Below are positions 1-8,528 of a stretch of 64,000 bases of DNA, one piece after another. Within the stretch, counting starts at the first letter, position 1; the number at the start of each line of letters is the position of its first letter. Source of the stretch: Alphaproteobacteria bacterium (GTDB lineage: Bacteria > Myxococcota_A > UBA796 > CAJQPC01); assembly GCA_020632795.1 (NCBI GenBank), contig JACKEV010000009.1:558001-622000 (forward strand). Direction: 5' to 3'. A model generated the notes under the pieces. The model was not told where the DNA came from, made no database searches, and was given only the letters and a program-made list of their open reading frames with translations. The position numbers were made by a program, and so were the translations under genes.

Positions 1-210
1 GACCTGGCCGTCGGCGGGGGAGGTGACGTTGTAGCCGGAGAGCACCCCGGCGCTGGTGAGCGCCCGCACGTGCCGACGCTGCCGGTCGACGTGGTAGCGC
101 TGCTCGTCGATGAACTCGGCGCTGCCCAGGAACTGGCCGTCGTAGTAGCGCGGCCGACGATCCATGCTCTCTTCGGGGAACAGGGCGTAGGGGTTGGTCT
201 CGTCGCTCAT
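1..210 (-). CDS. eCIS tail/baseplate-associated protein, N-terminal fragment
   Basis: Only the first 70 codons are visible; the gene runs off the left edge of the window. It starts with ATG at 210, overlapping the stop of the upstream tail gene by ATGA, so the two are translationally coupled. The visible protein starts MSDETNPYALFPEE and contains the stretch RYYDGQFLGSAEFIDEQRYH followed by a basic segment and a GVLSGYNV-like motif. This arrangement (FDGQFL, then a Q-Y-H-R helix, then 'G-V-x-G') is known to me from the N-termini of proteins at the distal end of eCIS clusters, often annotated as tail or fibre-related. Position at the end of the operon fits a baseplate-periphery or fibre-attachment role. 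The C-terminal function cannot be read. Confidence 0.6.
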   Translation of the reverse strand, partial: MSDETNPYALFPEESMDRRPRYYDGQFLGSAEFIDEQRYHVDRQRRHVRALTSAGVLSGYNVTSPADGQV

Positions 211-890
211 GAGGAGGCTCCAGCGCTGCGGGTGCCGAGCAGGGTGTTGACCCCGAGCAGGACACCGGGCGAATCGGCGGTGGGGTTGTCGACGATCTGC
301 ATCGTCGTGAACAGGTACTTGATGCTGAACCAGGTGTGGGCGGGGCGCAGACCCTCGACCAGGGTGCGGATCGCCCGGCCGCGGCGGGACAGCTCGCTGG
401 TGTCCCAGCCGTTGACCAGCACCTCGACCTGGAAGAAGTGGGGCTCGTCTTCGAACTCGTAGACGGTGACCGTGTTGGGCTGATTCAGGTAGCGCTCTAC
501 GGCCTCGCGGATACCGCGCCGGGTGCCCCGGAGCTTCCACGCCGGCAGGGCGGCGCGGAGGAAGCGGCGGCGGGTCTCGTCGTCCCAGTCATCCTGGAGG
601 CTCAGGCCCACCCAGCGGGCGAGCCAGGGCAGGAACTCCGGGGGCGTGCGCCGCACGCCGGCCGTGGCCCCGGGGCGGGGGGCGAACAGCCAGGCCAGGT
701 GCTCGATCTGCTCCTCGATGCCCGCCTGGTCCGGGTAGGGGTCGTCGGGGTAGGCCCGGTCGGCGAACCGGCCCACCCGGCCGCTGAGCAGGCGCTCGAA
801 CGCCAGCAGGAAGCCGGCGATCACCGGGTCCTGCTGCAGGATGACCGGCAGGTTGTCCAGGTAGCTGGAGGTGGGGAGCTCCGTGCTCAA
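207..890 (-). CDS. gpI-like phage tail protein of the eCIS baseplate
   Basis: A 227-residue protein resembling the tail protein I family (TIGR02242-type phage tail domain) found in eCIS loci. The N-terminus has the typical pattern YLDNLPVILQQDP followed by FLLAFERLLSG. The middle carries a PEFLPWLARWVGLSLQDDWD segment and RRFLRAALPAWKLRGTRRGI, both characteristic of this family. I chose a TTG start at 890 because GGAGGT lies four bases upstream and no better start follows before the conserved N-terminal segment. It sits 2 nt downstream of the second J-like gene and overlaps the next tail gene by ATGA. The likely role is joining the baseplate wedge to the fibres or periphery. The family assignment is firm; the exact structural position is inferred from gene order. 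Confidence 0.82.
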   Translation of the reverse strand: MSTELPTSSYLDNLPVILQQDPVIAGFLLAFERLLSGRVGRFADRAYPDDPYPDQAGIEEQIEHLAWLFAPRPGATAGVRRTPPEFLPWLARWVGLSLQDDWDDETRRRFLRAALPAWKLRGTRRGIREAVERYLNQPNTVTVYEFEDEPHFFQVEVLVNGWDTSELSRRGRAIRTLVEGLRPAHTWFSIKYLFTTMQIVDNPTADSPGVLLGVNTLLGTRSAGASS

Positions 891-892
891 GG

Positions 893-2389
893 CTACCTCC
901 GCTCGTAGAGGGTGAAGGTGCAGGCGGTGAGGTCGATGTCCACCAGCTCGTCCGGGTTGAGGCGCACGCCGTAGGTCTCGCTGTCGTGGACCAGCCCGCG
1001 GGCGCTGTCGTCGGGGGAGGACAGCGCGAGGGACTCGATGAAGTCGACCCCGTCGATGGCCTCCAGGCAGGCGTACACGGCGGTGCGGTGCACGGTCTGA
1101 CCCAGCGGCCAGCCCCCCTCGGCCCCCGGCACCGCGAAGCGCGCCCGGAGGGCCTCCAGGATGCGACGCCGCACCACGGTCTCCTCGGCCTGGGGGGAGA
1201 GGTAGAGGGTGGCGCTCACCGCGATGCGGAGCACCTTGGGACCCACCACGTGGTGGCGGACGGTCAGCAGGCGCCGCTCGTCCAGGAAGCTCCAGATGCC
1301 GTCGAGCAGGGCGTCGCCGCCGCTGTTCCAGGCCTGGGGGCGCTCCAGGACGTCGACGTGCATGCGCACCGAGGTGCTGCCCTCCGCCAGGGCCCGCAGG
1401 CGCACCCGCCAGTCGCCGGGGATGGTGTCGAACAGGAAGCTCGTGACGTTGTATCTCAAGGTCAGGTTCTTGAAGCCGGTGGAGCTGCCCCGGGCCTGGC
1501 CGTTGGCGTCGAAGATCTCCACCTTCAGCTCGACCTCCGGGTCGTCGCAGCTCACCAGGACCTTGATCAGGCCCGAGCGCCGCAGCCGCACGAAGCGGTC
1601 GACCAGATCGAGGATGGTGGGCTTGCGCCGCATGGCGCGGGAGCGCCCGTCGCTCTCGATGGTCAGGGTGAAGTCGTCGGCCGTCGAGGCGACGACCACC
1701 TGGAGGTCCCCGGAGTCGCCCAGGTCGGCCTCCGTGACGGCCAGCGTGGCGCCGCCCTTGAGGTCGTCGGCCACCAGCAGCAGGGTGTCGTGCACCGCGC
1801 TGTTGACCCGGCCGGCGGTGGACTTGTCGGTGCTCAGCCGCACGGTCTCCGGCCGATCGAGCTGGAAGGAGGCCCGGGGCTCGGCGGTGGAGACCGCGCC
1901 CACGTAGCTCCACCGCTTGGGGCGGGGCACCACCAGGGCGGAGACGTGGCCGTCCTGGTCGGTCTCGGTGTCGTTGGTGTCCAGATCGCGGCGGGGGTAC
2001 ACCCGAACCACCCCGACGCGCCGGTCCAGGCCCAGGGCGGCGGCGGCGGCGGTCCCGGGCCAGACCTCGGCGAGCTGGTGTGCGTAGTCCTCGGGCGTGA
2101 CCACCCGGTAGGGGGCGCGCAGGTCCCGCAGCGCCTCGGCGATGGCGTCGTCGACCTCCTCCCCGGTCAGGGAGAGGTTGGGGTCGGTGCCCGTCATCAG
2201 GGCCAGGAAGGCCCGCCTGGAGGCCAGCGGCACCCGCCCCGCCCGGTAGCCGACCTGCTCGCTGACCCAGGCCAGCAGCTCGATGAGGGCGAACCCGGGG
2301 TCGGAGGGGTTGTGGTCGGTCCACTGGGGCGCCAGCGCCGGGATCCTGGCGCGGGCCTCGTCGACCATGTCGTCGTAGCGATGGTCCAT
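893..2389 (-). CDS. Baseplate protein, gpJ-like (second J-like component)
   Basis: A 498-residue baseplate wedge protein comparable to the smaller J-like proteins (Afp12/Pvc12 type). The N-terminus shows the classic pattern: a helix ending in ARIPALAPQWTDHNPSDPGF, then ALIELLAWVSEQVGYRAGR, as in gpJ/gp6 baseplate proteins. The C-terminal half resembles J-family domains that pack into the baseplate ring, with LYLSPQAEETVVRRRILEAL and WPLGQTVHRTAVYACLEAI near the end. The ATG at 2389 lies 2 nt after the stop of the large J-like gene, consistent with coupled expression of the two baseplate proteins. Nothing appears truncated. Confidence 0.82.
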   Translation of the reverse strand: MDHRYDDMVDEARARIPALAPQWTDHNPSDPGFALIELLAWVSEQVGYRAGRVPLASRRAFLALMTGTDPNLSLTGEEVDDAIAEALRDLRAPYRVVTPEDYAHQLAEVWPGTAAAAALGLDRRVGVVRVYPRRDLDTNDTETDQDGHVSALVVPRPKRWSYVGAVSTAEPRASFQLDRPETVRLSTDKSTAGRVNSAVHDTLLLVADDLKGGATLAVTEADLGDSGDLQVVVASTADDFTLTIESDGRSRAMRRKPTILDLVDRFVRLRRSGLIKVLVSCDDPEVELKVEIFDANGQARGSSTGFKNLTLRYNVTSFLFDTIPGDWRVRLRALAEGSTSVRMHVDVLERPQAWNSGGDALLDGIWSFLDERRLLTVRHHVVGPKVLRIAVSATLYLSPQAEETVVRRRILEALRARFAVPGAEGGWPLGQTVHRTAVYACLEAIDGVDFIESLALSSPDDSARGLVHDSETYGVRLNPDELVDIDLTACTFTLYERR

Positions 2390-2391
2390 GC

Positions 2392-5300
2392 TCAGCTCTC
2401 CTCCGCCAGGGTCAGGCTGTGGGCGCCGGAGAACACCAGGGCCCCGGCGGCCTGTCGGCGGCTCAGCTCCCCGTGCACCGTGTCGTGGGTCAGGCCCAGG
2501 AACTCGGGCATGGGCAGCGGCGGGTCGCAGCTCACCGCCAGGTGGCGCACGAAGGACAGACCGTCCAGCGCGGCGAGCAGCCCCTGGATGTCCGAGTCGC
2601 GGGGCCGGCGGCCGAAGGGCCAGCCCCGCCCGTCCAGCCCGCCGGTGAGGGGGTGCAGGAAGGCGGCGAGGGCGGCCTGGGCCCGCTCCAGCAGGTCGCT
2701 CGCCGTGGCGGTGTCCTGCGCGCCCAGCTCGGCGGTGACCTGGACCTCGACCCACAGGGGGCCTCGGACCAGCAGGGCAAAGCTGGCGTCGCAGCGGCCC
2801 TGCAGGGCGGTGCGGACCTCCGCCAGCAGGCCCTGGGTGGGCGTGGGCTGGGCGCTGGTGTCCCAGGGCACGACCACGACCTCCAGCTCGCCGCCGCCGC
2901 TCAGGGAGCTGGCCTCGGACCGCCCGCTCACCCCCCGGATCCAGCCCCCGCGGCCCCGGTCGGCGGTGGCCGGGTCGAAGTCCACGGCGTTGTCCGAGTA
3001 GAAGTGCGGCGGGATGGCCGCCACCCGGGCGATGGTGTCGGAGACCAGCGCGGCGATGTCCTCGAAGTCCTGGGGGGCGACCGCGCGGCCCCGGTGGCGG
3101 AACGGCGCGTTGTCCCGGATCAGCAGCGCCTCGGTGGGGATGGCGTCCCGCCCCCCGAACGCCGGGTCGATGTTGGTGACGCCGCCGACGTAGGCCAGGG
3201 CCCGCTTGAGCACCGTCACCGTGCCGGCGGCGCGGTTGCCGTCGGCGCCGCCCCCGGACACGTAGGTGACGCGCACGTTGTCCACCCCCTCGGGGGGCGG
3301 GTGGCCCCGCTGGCCGTCGCCGAAGGCGATCGCGCCGGTGCTGTGGTCGAGCTGGTAGTGCGGGTCGGTCGGGCCCGAGGCCCCGAAGTCCGCCACCCGG
3401 GTCCAGCGCAGCCAGCCCTCGGCTGAGTCGTAGACCTCCAGCACCTCGCCGTCCAGGGCGGGGGGCCGGGCCAGGGCGAGGGTCTGGTCGGGCTGGCCTG
3501 TACCCGAGCCCACGATCTCCCGGTCGACCGGGGTGGCGTCGCGCGCCCACACCGTGTTGAGCGCGATCCGGCCGACGCGGGGCGGGCTGATCCAGCCGTC
3601 CTCCACCACGATCGCGCGGATCCATTGGCCCCATCTGCCCAGGACCTGGCCCCGGAAGCCGTCGGCGGGCGGCAGGAAGCGCACCATGCCCGGCTGGGTG
3701 AGGTGCGCGGTGCCGTCCTCGACGTTCAGACGGGTCCAGCCGTCCGCGGTCAGGATCTCCCAGCGCAGCTCCGGGGCCCGGGTGCCGTCCACGCCGTCGG
3801 GGTCCTCGCTGGCGGGCTCGGCGGCTTGCACCTGCACATAGAGGGACACCGGCTTGCGGGGCAGCGTGGGGTCGAAGGCCAGGTAGAGGGCGCGCTCCTG
3901 CTCGGGGGTGGGCACCCAGGGCTGCACCGGCAGCGCGGCCACCTCGGCGTTGCCGTTGTTGTACGTGTGCACGGTGAGGGGGTGGTCGGCGCTGTCGGGG
4001 GTGCCGGTGACCGTGCCCTCGTAGCTGAACGCGATCGCCGCGAGCGCGGGTGGGGCCAGGGTGGCGTCGACGACGTAGGCCGCCCCGTCGGTCACGCCGA
4101 CGCTGGCGTCCTGGCCGTAGTCACCGGCCACGATGCGGGCGCGCACCCAGCAGGCGGTCTTCGTGCCGAGGGTGGTGGCCAGGACATCCGGGGGCAGGGT
4201 GAAGGTGACGTCGCCGTCCTGGGACAGGCGGTCGGTGCCGTCGGTGAAGCCATACGCGCTGGTGGTGTCGACCCGCTGGCCGCTCCGGGCGTTGCCCAGC
4301 GTGGTCCAGCCGGCGCCGGTGCGGATCTCCCAGCGCAGCACGAGGTCGGCAGACGGCGAGATGCTGCCGGCGGGCGGGGTGTCGCTGACAGAGAACGTGA
4401 GCTGGATGAGGGCGCCGGCCAGCGTGGCGATGTCCTCGGGCAGGGACACGGTGAAGGCCTGGTTGTAGCGGGGCCGCTCCCCGAAGGGGAGGACGTCGCC
4501 GCTCAGGTCCAGCGGTGCGCTGTCGGTGAAGGCCGCGGCGATCGGCGTGTCGGTGCTGCGGAGCGTGGCGATCAGGGACACCTCGCTCAGGGTGGGGATG
4601 TCCCGACCTTCGGGCAGGGCCGACCTGAGGTTGAGGAAGATCCACTGGGCGGTGGCGCCGTACCAGGTCATGGGCTCGCCGGGCAGCGGGCCGTCCAGCG
4701 TCGCGGTCAGCTCGGTCGCGTCCAGGGTGAAGGTCGGGCGCTTCCAGACCGCGTTGCCGTCACCCCGGACGAACCAGGAGACATGATCTCTGTCGTCCCA
4801 CGGCACCGCGTTCATCGGGATCCCCGAGCCGTCGGTCGCCATGCGCACGACCAGCTCGACCAGATCGGCGCGCCGCACGAGGCTGTCGCAGCCCAGGGAC
4901 AGGCGGCGCAGCGGCGACCCGTCGGCCTCCAGCGCCGGCCAGACCTCGTCGGTGGCCCCGTTGGCGGCGTTGTTGCGCCAGTTCAGCTTGTCGATGGACG
5001 GCTGGTGGCTCGCGACCTGGGCGACAGCGCTGCGCACCACCACCAGGTCGGCTTCCGTGGTGAAGAGGGACTCGGTGGCGTGCTCGGCGTCAGCGCCCGT
5101 CGCCGCCTGGGTCCCCGCGGGCACGGTGGCCTCGGTGGGGGCCTTGTCGGTGAGCGAGAAGGTCAGCGGCACCCGGGCCGCCCGGGGGGCCAGGGCCTCC
5201 ACCCCCATCAGGCGAAGGAACGCGCTGTAGTTGTGGTCGGGGGCCTGGTTCAGCGCGTCGAGGGCGTGGCCGGCGATGCGCGCGAAGGTGTGGATGAGCG

Positions 5301-5427
5301 CGCCCCCCAGGTCCAGGGAGCCGTCGGCGGCGGGGCGCCAGGCGGTCCAGGTGCTGGCGAGGGTCTCGGCCTGGGTGGCCAGGTCGGCCTCGCTGCGGGG
5401 GTCGAGCCGCGGGGCGTCGGCGGACAT
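2392..5427 (-). CDS. Large putative baseplate assembly protein (gpJ-like, TIGR02243 type)
   Basis: A 1011-residue protein, the largest structural component of the eCIS operon and comparable with Afp11/Pvc11. The N-terminus (SEADLATQAETLASTWTAWR, then an ALIHTFARIAGHALDALNQAP helix and YSAFLRLMGV) matches the large conserved phage-tail-like baseplate family. The central part is beta-rich. The C-terminus contains the J-like core, including RHRGRAVAPQDFEDIAALVS and WPFGRRPRDSDIQGLLAALD. The ATG at 5427 shares its A with the TGA of a 25-codon upstream ORF. In the device this protein would be the main wedge linking the hub to the sheath. Identification rests on length, N-terminal pattern and gene order; no homology search was run. 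Confidence 0.85.
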   Translation of the reverse strand: MSADAPRLDPRSEADLATQAETLASTWTAWRPAADGSLDLGGALIHTFARIAGHALDALNQAPDHNYSAFLRLMGVEALAPRAARVPLTFSLTDKAPTEATVPAGTQAATGADAEHATESLFTTEADLVVVRSAVAQVASHQPSIDKLNWRNNAANGATDEVWPALEADGSPLRRLSLGCDSLVRRADLVELVVRMATDGSGIPMNAVPWDDRDHVSWFVRGDGNAVWKRPTFTLDATELTATLDGPLPGEPMTWYGATAQWIFLNLRSALPEGRDIPTLSEVSLIATLRSTDTPIAAAFTDSAPLDLSGDVLPFGERPRYNQAFTVSLPEDIATLAGALIQLTFSVSDTPPAGSISPSADLVLRWEIRTGAGWTTLGNARSGQRVDTTSAYGFTDGTDRLSQDGDVTFTLPPDVLATTLGTKTACWVRARIVAGDYGQDASVGVTDGAAYVVDATLAPPALAAIAFSYEGTVTGTPDSADHPLTVHTYNNGNAEVAALPVQPWVPTPEQERALYLAFDPTLPRKPVSLYVQVQAAEPASEDPDGVDGTRAPELRWEILTADGWTRLNVEDGTAHLTQPGMVRFLPPADGFRGQVLGRWGQWIRAIVVEDGWISPPRVGRIALNTVWARDATPVDREIVGSGTGQPDQTLALARPPALDGEVLEVYDSAEGWLRWTRVADFGASGPTDPHYQLDHSTGAIAFGDGQRGHPPPEGVDNVRVTYVSGGGADGNRAAGTVTVLKRALAYVGGVTNIDPAFGGRDAIPTEALLIRDNAPFRHRGRAVAPQDFEDIAALVSDTIARVAAIPPHFYSDNAVDFDPATADRGRGGWIRGVSGRSEASSLSGGGELEVVVVPWDTSAQPTPTQGLLAEVRTALQGRCDASFALLVRGPLWVEVQVTAELGAQDTATASDLLERAQAALAAFLHPLTGGLDGRGWPFGRRPRDSDIQGLLAALDGLSFVRHLAVSCDPPLPMPEFLGLTHDTVHGELSRRQAAGALVFSGAHSLTLAEES

Positions 5428-5504
5428 CAGCAGCCCTCGGGAGAGCTCGGACCGAGCGGGCGCAGCCAAGCCTGGTCCAGATAGCGTTCGCGACGAAAGA
5501 GCAT
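5427..5504 (-). CDS. Candidate 25-residue leader ORF coupled to the large baseplate gene
   Basis: The 158-base gap between the gp25 and large baseplate genes contains an ATG-started 25-codon ORF on the coding strand. It begins MLFRRERYLDQAWLRPLG and ends in a TGA whose A is the first base of the baseplate ATG (TGATG). An AGGT about seven bases before its ATG could serve as ribosome binding site. The baseplate gene itself has only a weak Shine-Dalgarno, so reinitiation from this ORF is a plausible way to express it. I recognise no family. In related eCIS loci a PAAR gene lies near here; this peptide is far too short to be one. It could also be chance, since open frames are common at this GC content. 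Confidence 0.4.
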   Translation of the reverse strand: MLFRRERYLDQAWLRPLGPSSPEGC

Positions 5505-5563
5505 GTTGGAACCTGTGATTGAGGAGAGGACGCGAGCTGGGCCAGGATCGGCAAGCCGGCGAA

Positions 5564-5577
5564 GGGAGAGCTCTCCC
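5564..5577. repeat. Perfect 14-bp palindrome after the gp25 gene
   Basis: GGGAGAGCTCTCCC, a perfect inverted repeat with no loop, sits eight bases past the gp25 stop codon in the direction of transcription. The 10-base half-plus-centre GGGAGAGCTC recurs at 5439-5448. It has no T-run, so it is not an obvious intrinsic terminator; it could be a protein-binding site, an RNA processing site or chance in GC-rich DNA. Confidence 0.4.
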
Positions 5578-5585
5578 GGGGGCTG

Positions 5586-5990
5586 CTAGACTCCCTGCGT
5601 CCGATAGTCGAGGTAGAAGGGGAAGACCATGTTGAAGCGGCTGTTCGTGGAGCGGATGGTGACCGTCAGCTCCATGTTGTGGAGGGTGGGCTCGGTGGGG
5701 TCGGCCTCGACCCGCACGCTGTTCAGCTCCACCCGGGGCTCCCAGCGGCCGACCGCCTCCTGCACCGAGCCGATGAGGCGGCCGGTGGTCTCCGCGCCCG
5801 CGGGCGCGAAGATCTGGTCGTGCAGGCCGCAGCCGAACTCCGGCCGCATCACCCGCTCGCCCAGGGCGGTGGACAGGATGAGCACGATGGACTGGCGCAC
5901 CGCCTCCTCGCCGGAGACGGTGATCACCTGCCCGTTCTCGTCCAGCTCGGTGGGGAACGCCCACCCGGTGCCGAGGAAGGGGCGCGACAT
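5586..5990 (-). CDS. gp25/GPW-like baseplate wedge protein
   Basis: A 134-residue protein of the gp25 (GPW) family, equivalent to Afp9/Pvc9. Visible hallmarks are the N-terminal GTGWAFPTELDENGQV, the helix EEAVRQSIVLILSTALGERVMRPEFGCGL and the C-terminal beta strands ending FPFYLDYRTQGV. The RPEFG motif after the helix is the family signature, in the part that contacts the sheath initiator and wedge. The ATG at 5990 overlaps the stop of the spike gene by ATGA. The length is normal for the family. Confidence 0.93.
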   Translation of the reverse strand: MSRPFLGTGWAFPTELDENGQVITVSGEEAVRQSIVLILSTALGERVMRPEFGCGLHDQIFAPAGAETTGRLIGSVQEAVGRWEPRVELNSVRVEADPTEPTLHNMELTVTIRSTNSRFNMVFPFYLDYRTQGV

Positions 5991-6667
5991 CACTTCACCT
6001 CCAGGCCGGTGTTGTTGAGCTTGATGCCCGGGGTGCAGTCCAGGGCCATCCCGGTCTGGGCGGCCGCGTTGAGGGCACCGGAGGCTTCCAGGGTCACGTC
6101 GCCGGTGGCCGTGACCTTGAAGTTGGCGCAGTCGATGGCCACGTCCCCGTTGGGCGCGCTCAGGGTGACGGCGCCGTCCGAGGTGATGGTCAGGTCCCCC
6201 GCCACCGCGATGCTCATGGCCGGCGTGCTGGCGTCGATCTCGATCTTGTTGGTGCCGTCGGCGGTCTGGATGATGATCTTCTCGGCGTCGGCGGTGTCGT
6301 CGAACACCAGGCGGTGGCCGGCGGGAGACACGAACGCGCGGATGGGGTTGGCGTCGCTGGTGGGGGCGTAGGGGGCGGCCTGGGCCTTGCTCCACACCGC
6401 GCCCAGCACCACCGCGCGGTCCGGGCGGCCCATCTCGAAGGCCACCAGCACCTCGTCGTCCACCTCGGGCAGGGCGTAGAAGCCGCGCGCCGGGCCCGCC
6501 ATCGGCGTGACCACCCGCGCCCACGCGCTGAGCTGGCTGGCGTCGATCCAGGGGAAGCTCACCTGGACCCGGTTCAGGCCCTCCGGGTCCTTGTTGTCGG
6601 TGACCCGGGCGAACACCACCCCGCCCAGGGTGGCGCCAGCGGCCGGGTTGACGGAGTCGAGCGGCAT
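5990..6667 (-). CDS. gp5/gpV-like central spike protein
   Basis: A 225-residue protein matching the OB-fold and beta-helix half of VgrG/gp5 (baseplate assembly protein V). The N-terminal domain has the typical GVVFARVTDNKDPEGLNRVQ and VSFPWID start, then ARVVTPMAGPARGFYALPEVDDEV and FEMGRPDRAVVLGAVWS. The rest is a repetitive strand pattern (IIIQTADGTNKIEIDA, then TLSAPNGDV, ALNAAAQ) typical of the triple beta-helix spike. It starts at ATG 6667, sharing its A with the TGA of the gp27-like gene. In Afp/PVC the gp27 and gp5 parts form a single protein (Afp8); here they are two coupled genes. The tip would normally bind a PAAR protein, not seen in the window. Confidence 0.9.
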   Translation of the reverse strand: MPLDSVNPAAGATLGGVVFARVTDNKDPEGLNRVQVSFPWIDASQLSAWARVVTPMAGPARGFYALPEVDDEVLVAFEMGRPDRAVVLGAVWSKAQAAPYAPTSDANPIRAFVSPAGHRLVFDDTADAEKIIIQTADGTNKIEIDASTPAMSIAVAGDLTITSDGAVTLSAPNGDVAIDCANFKVTATGDVTLEASGALNAAAQTGMALDCTPGIKLNNTGLEVK

Positions 6668-7677
6668 CAGGGCATCCTCCCGGACACGGTGAGCGTGGTG
6701 CTGTAGCCGGCCTCGGGAGACCAGCGGTGGGCGGCCTCCTCGATGTAGAGCGGGCCGCTGAAGAGGGGGCCCATGTCCGCCACCTTCACGTAGCGCCCGG
6801 CGTTCAGGCCGCCCTCGCCGTCGACGTCGAGGGTGCCGGAGATGACCTGCTCCTGGGAGCGGCCCAGCTCGGCGGCGGCCAGGGTGTCGGCCTCGGCCTG
6901 CTCGGTCACCGGGTAGAGCAGGCTGCGGGTCACCGGCGGGGGCGCGCCGAAGACGGGGGCCGCCGAGCCGGCCTCGGCCACGATCGCAGCCTGGGTCGCC
7001 GGGTCCCAGCCGCGCACCGAGACGAGGTCCACCCGGTCCATGACGCTGGCGGAGAGCTGGGCGTCCCGGATCAGCGCGTCGTCCAGGGCGAGCAGCACCG
7101 GCGGCGGCGCCGGCTTCTTGCGCAGGGTGACCGTGGCGCCCACCGAGACCACCTCGTAGCCGTGCAGGCGCGCGCGCTCCTTGACGAAGCTCCAGTCGTC
7201 CTGGTTGGTCTGCTGCACCATGGCGTGGGTGATGGAGACCACGCTCTCGGTCATGAGGCCGGGCACGCTGGCGCTCAGGCCGGCCTCCTTGAGGACGGCC
7301 TCGATGACCGAGGCGTCGTGGCTGTTCAGGAAGGTGCGGCTGTGGGTGCCCCGGGCCAGCCGGTAGCGCATGTCGTAGCCGCGCACGACAATCCGCCCCG
7401 GCTGGCTCACGCTCTGCTGCACCTCGATGGCGGTGGTCTCCCCCTGGAGGACCTCCACCATGCTGGCGCCCGAGGCCATGGAGATGGTCGCGGCCTTGCC
7501 CGGCTGGAAGCCGTCGTAGGAGACCCACTCCAGCAGCTCCGAGGCCTCCTTCATGGAGAACTCGAGGCGGAACGTCGACAGCTCGCCCACGCGCGTGGTC
7601 ACCTCCACCCCGCTCAGGACCGACATCGGATCCTGCAGGCTGAGCAGCGGCTTGACGAGCTTGAGGGCGACGGACAC
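6667..7677 (-). CDS. gp27/gpD-like hub protein (VgrG N-terminal half)
   Basis: A 336-residue late-control/gpD-like hub protein that would form the collar between the tube and the spike. Supporting segments are the early FRLEFSMKEASELLEW, the strand TAIEVQQSVSQPGRIVVRGYD followed by RYRLARGTHSRTF, and LKEAGLSASV...DWSFVKERARLHGYEV, all recurrent in gp27-like proteins. The C-terminus (NAGRYVKVADMGPLFSGPLY, AAHRWSPEAGYSTTLTVSG) is typical of eCIS hub proteins. The start is GTG at 7677; an AAGGAGG lies within the end of the LysM gene five to six bases before the stop. Translation is thus coupled to the LysM gene. Confidence 0.87.
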   Translation of the reverse strand: MSVALKLVKPLLSLQDPMSVLSGVEVTTRVGELSTFRLEFSMKEASELLEWVSYDGFQPGKAATISMASGASMVEVLQGETTAIEVQQSVSQPGRIVVRGYDMRYRLARGTHSRTFLNSHDASVIEAVLKEAGLSASVPGLMTESVVSITHAMVQQTNQDDWSFVKERARLHGYEVVSVGATVTLRKKPAPPPVLLALDDALIRDAQLSASVMDRVDLVSVRGWDPATQAAIVAEAGSAAPVFGAPPPVTRSLLYPVTEQAEADTLAAAELGRSQEQVISGTLDVDGEGGLNAGRYVKVADMGPLFSGPLYIEEAAHRWSPEAGYSTTLTVSGRMP

Positions 7678-7681
7678 GGGC

Positions 7682-8512
7682 TCAGCCCTCCTTCAGGGAC
7701 GGGATGCGCAGCACCTGCCCGGGGGTGAGCACGCGGGGGTTGTCGATGCCGTTGTGCTCGGCGATGTCGACCCAGCGGCGGACGTCGCCGAAGTACAGCG
7801 CCGCGATGGCGTGCAGGGTGTCGCCGCGGCGCACGGTGTGGCTCTTCTCGACGTCGGGGGAGTGGAACTCCCAGCGGTCGTCCTTCTCGTACTCCATGAA
7901 CATGCAGCTCAGGTTGGCGCGGACCGGGGTGCCGTCGGGCAGCCAGTGGGTGTAGGTCTGGTTCACGCTGCTGAGCACGCCCTGCATGAGCTTGTAGGGG
8001 CCCCACCAGAGCTGGCAGATCGGCGGGCGGTGCAGCTCCTGGGAGGGCAGGGCCAGGCGGGTGACCTTCTGGGTGTGCACCAGCACGTTGCCCCCGGTGG
8101 GGGAGAGGAAGGCCTGCGCGGCCGAGGCGCTGGCGAAGTCACCGGCGATGCTGAGCTGGCCCTCGGTCAGCGTCGTGTCGAAGAACAGGTCCAGGGAGAG
8201 GGTGCCCGGCGCGTAGTTGGCGGGGGCGATGCTCAGCTCGGTGGACCAGTCGGTGCCCTTCCCGCTGGCGTCCTTCTGCCAGGCGACCGAGCGGCTCAGG
8301 GAGACCTGGCTGGGGTTGAACAGCACGTCGAACTTGCCGTCGAAGGAGAACGCCCGGGCGACCTCGTGGCGGATCTGCATCTTGGCGAGGCGCTCCCCGC
8401 CCAGCCCGAGCATCGCGGTGATGCCGCTGAGCTGCCAGCTCAGCTCCTGGCCGAGCTTGGTGCCGAAGTCGGCCAGGGTGAGGCCGCGCCCGGTGTAGGT
8501 GTTGTCGCTCAT
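7682..8512 (-). CDS. LysM-containing tube/baseplate adaptor (Afp7/Pvc7-like)
   Basis: A 276-residue protein. The central region has FNPSQVSLSRSVAWQKD and ANYAPGTLSLDLFFDTT, then LWWGPYKLMQGVLSSVNQTY, the usual 'contractile injection system tube protein' pattern. The last 50 residues form a LysM domain (HTVRRGDTLHAIAALYFGD, then WVDIAEHNGIDNPRVLTPGQ). In gp53-like proteins this LysM clamps adjacent wedges around the hub instead of binding peptidoglycan. The ATG at 8512 has AGGAG six bases upstream. Length and position next to the hub gene agree with Afp7. Confidence 0.9.
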   Translation of the reverse strand: MSDNTYTGRGLTLADFGTKLGQELSWQLSGITAMLGLGGERLAKMQIRHEVARAFSFDGKFDVLFNPSQVSLSRSVAWQKDASGKGTDWSTELSIAPANYAPGTLSLDLFFDTTLTEGQLSIAGDFASASAAQAFLSPTGGNVLVHTQKVTRLALPSQELHRPPICQLWWGPYKLMQGVLSSVNQTYTHWLPDGTPVRANLSCMFMEYEKDDRWEFHSPDVEKSHTVRRGDTLHAIAALYFGDVRRWVDIAEHNGIDNPRVLTPGQVLRIPSLKEG

Positions 8513-8528
8513 GGGATCTCCTGGCCGG

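Noticed and set aside
986..3001. Long plus-strand open frame of 671 codons opposite the baseplate genes
   Set aside because: The translation is low-complexity (Gly/Ala/Arg-rich) and lies antisense to two well-supported baseplate genes; such frames are expected at this GC content.
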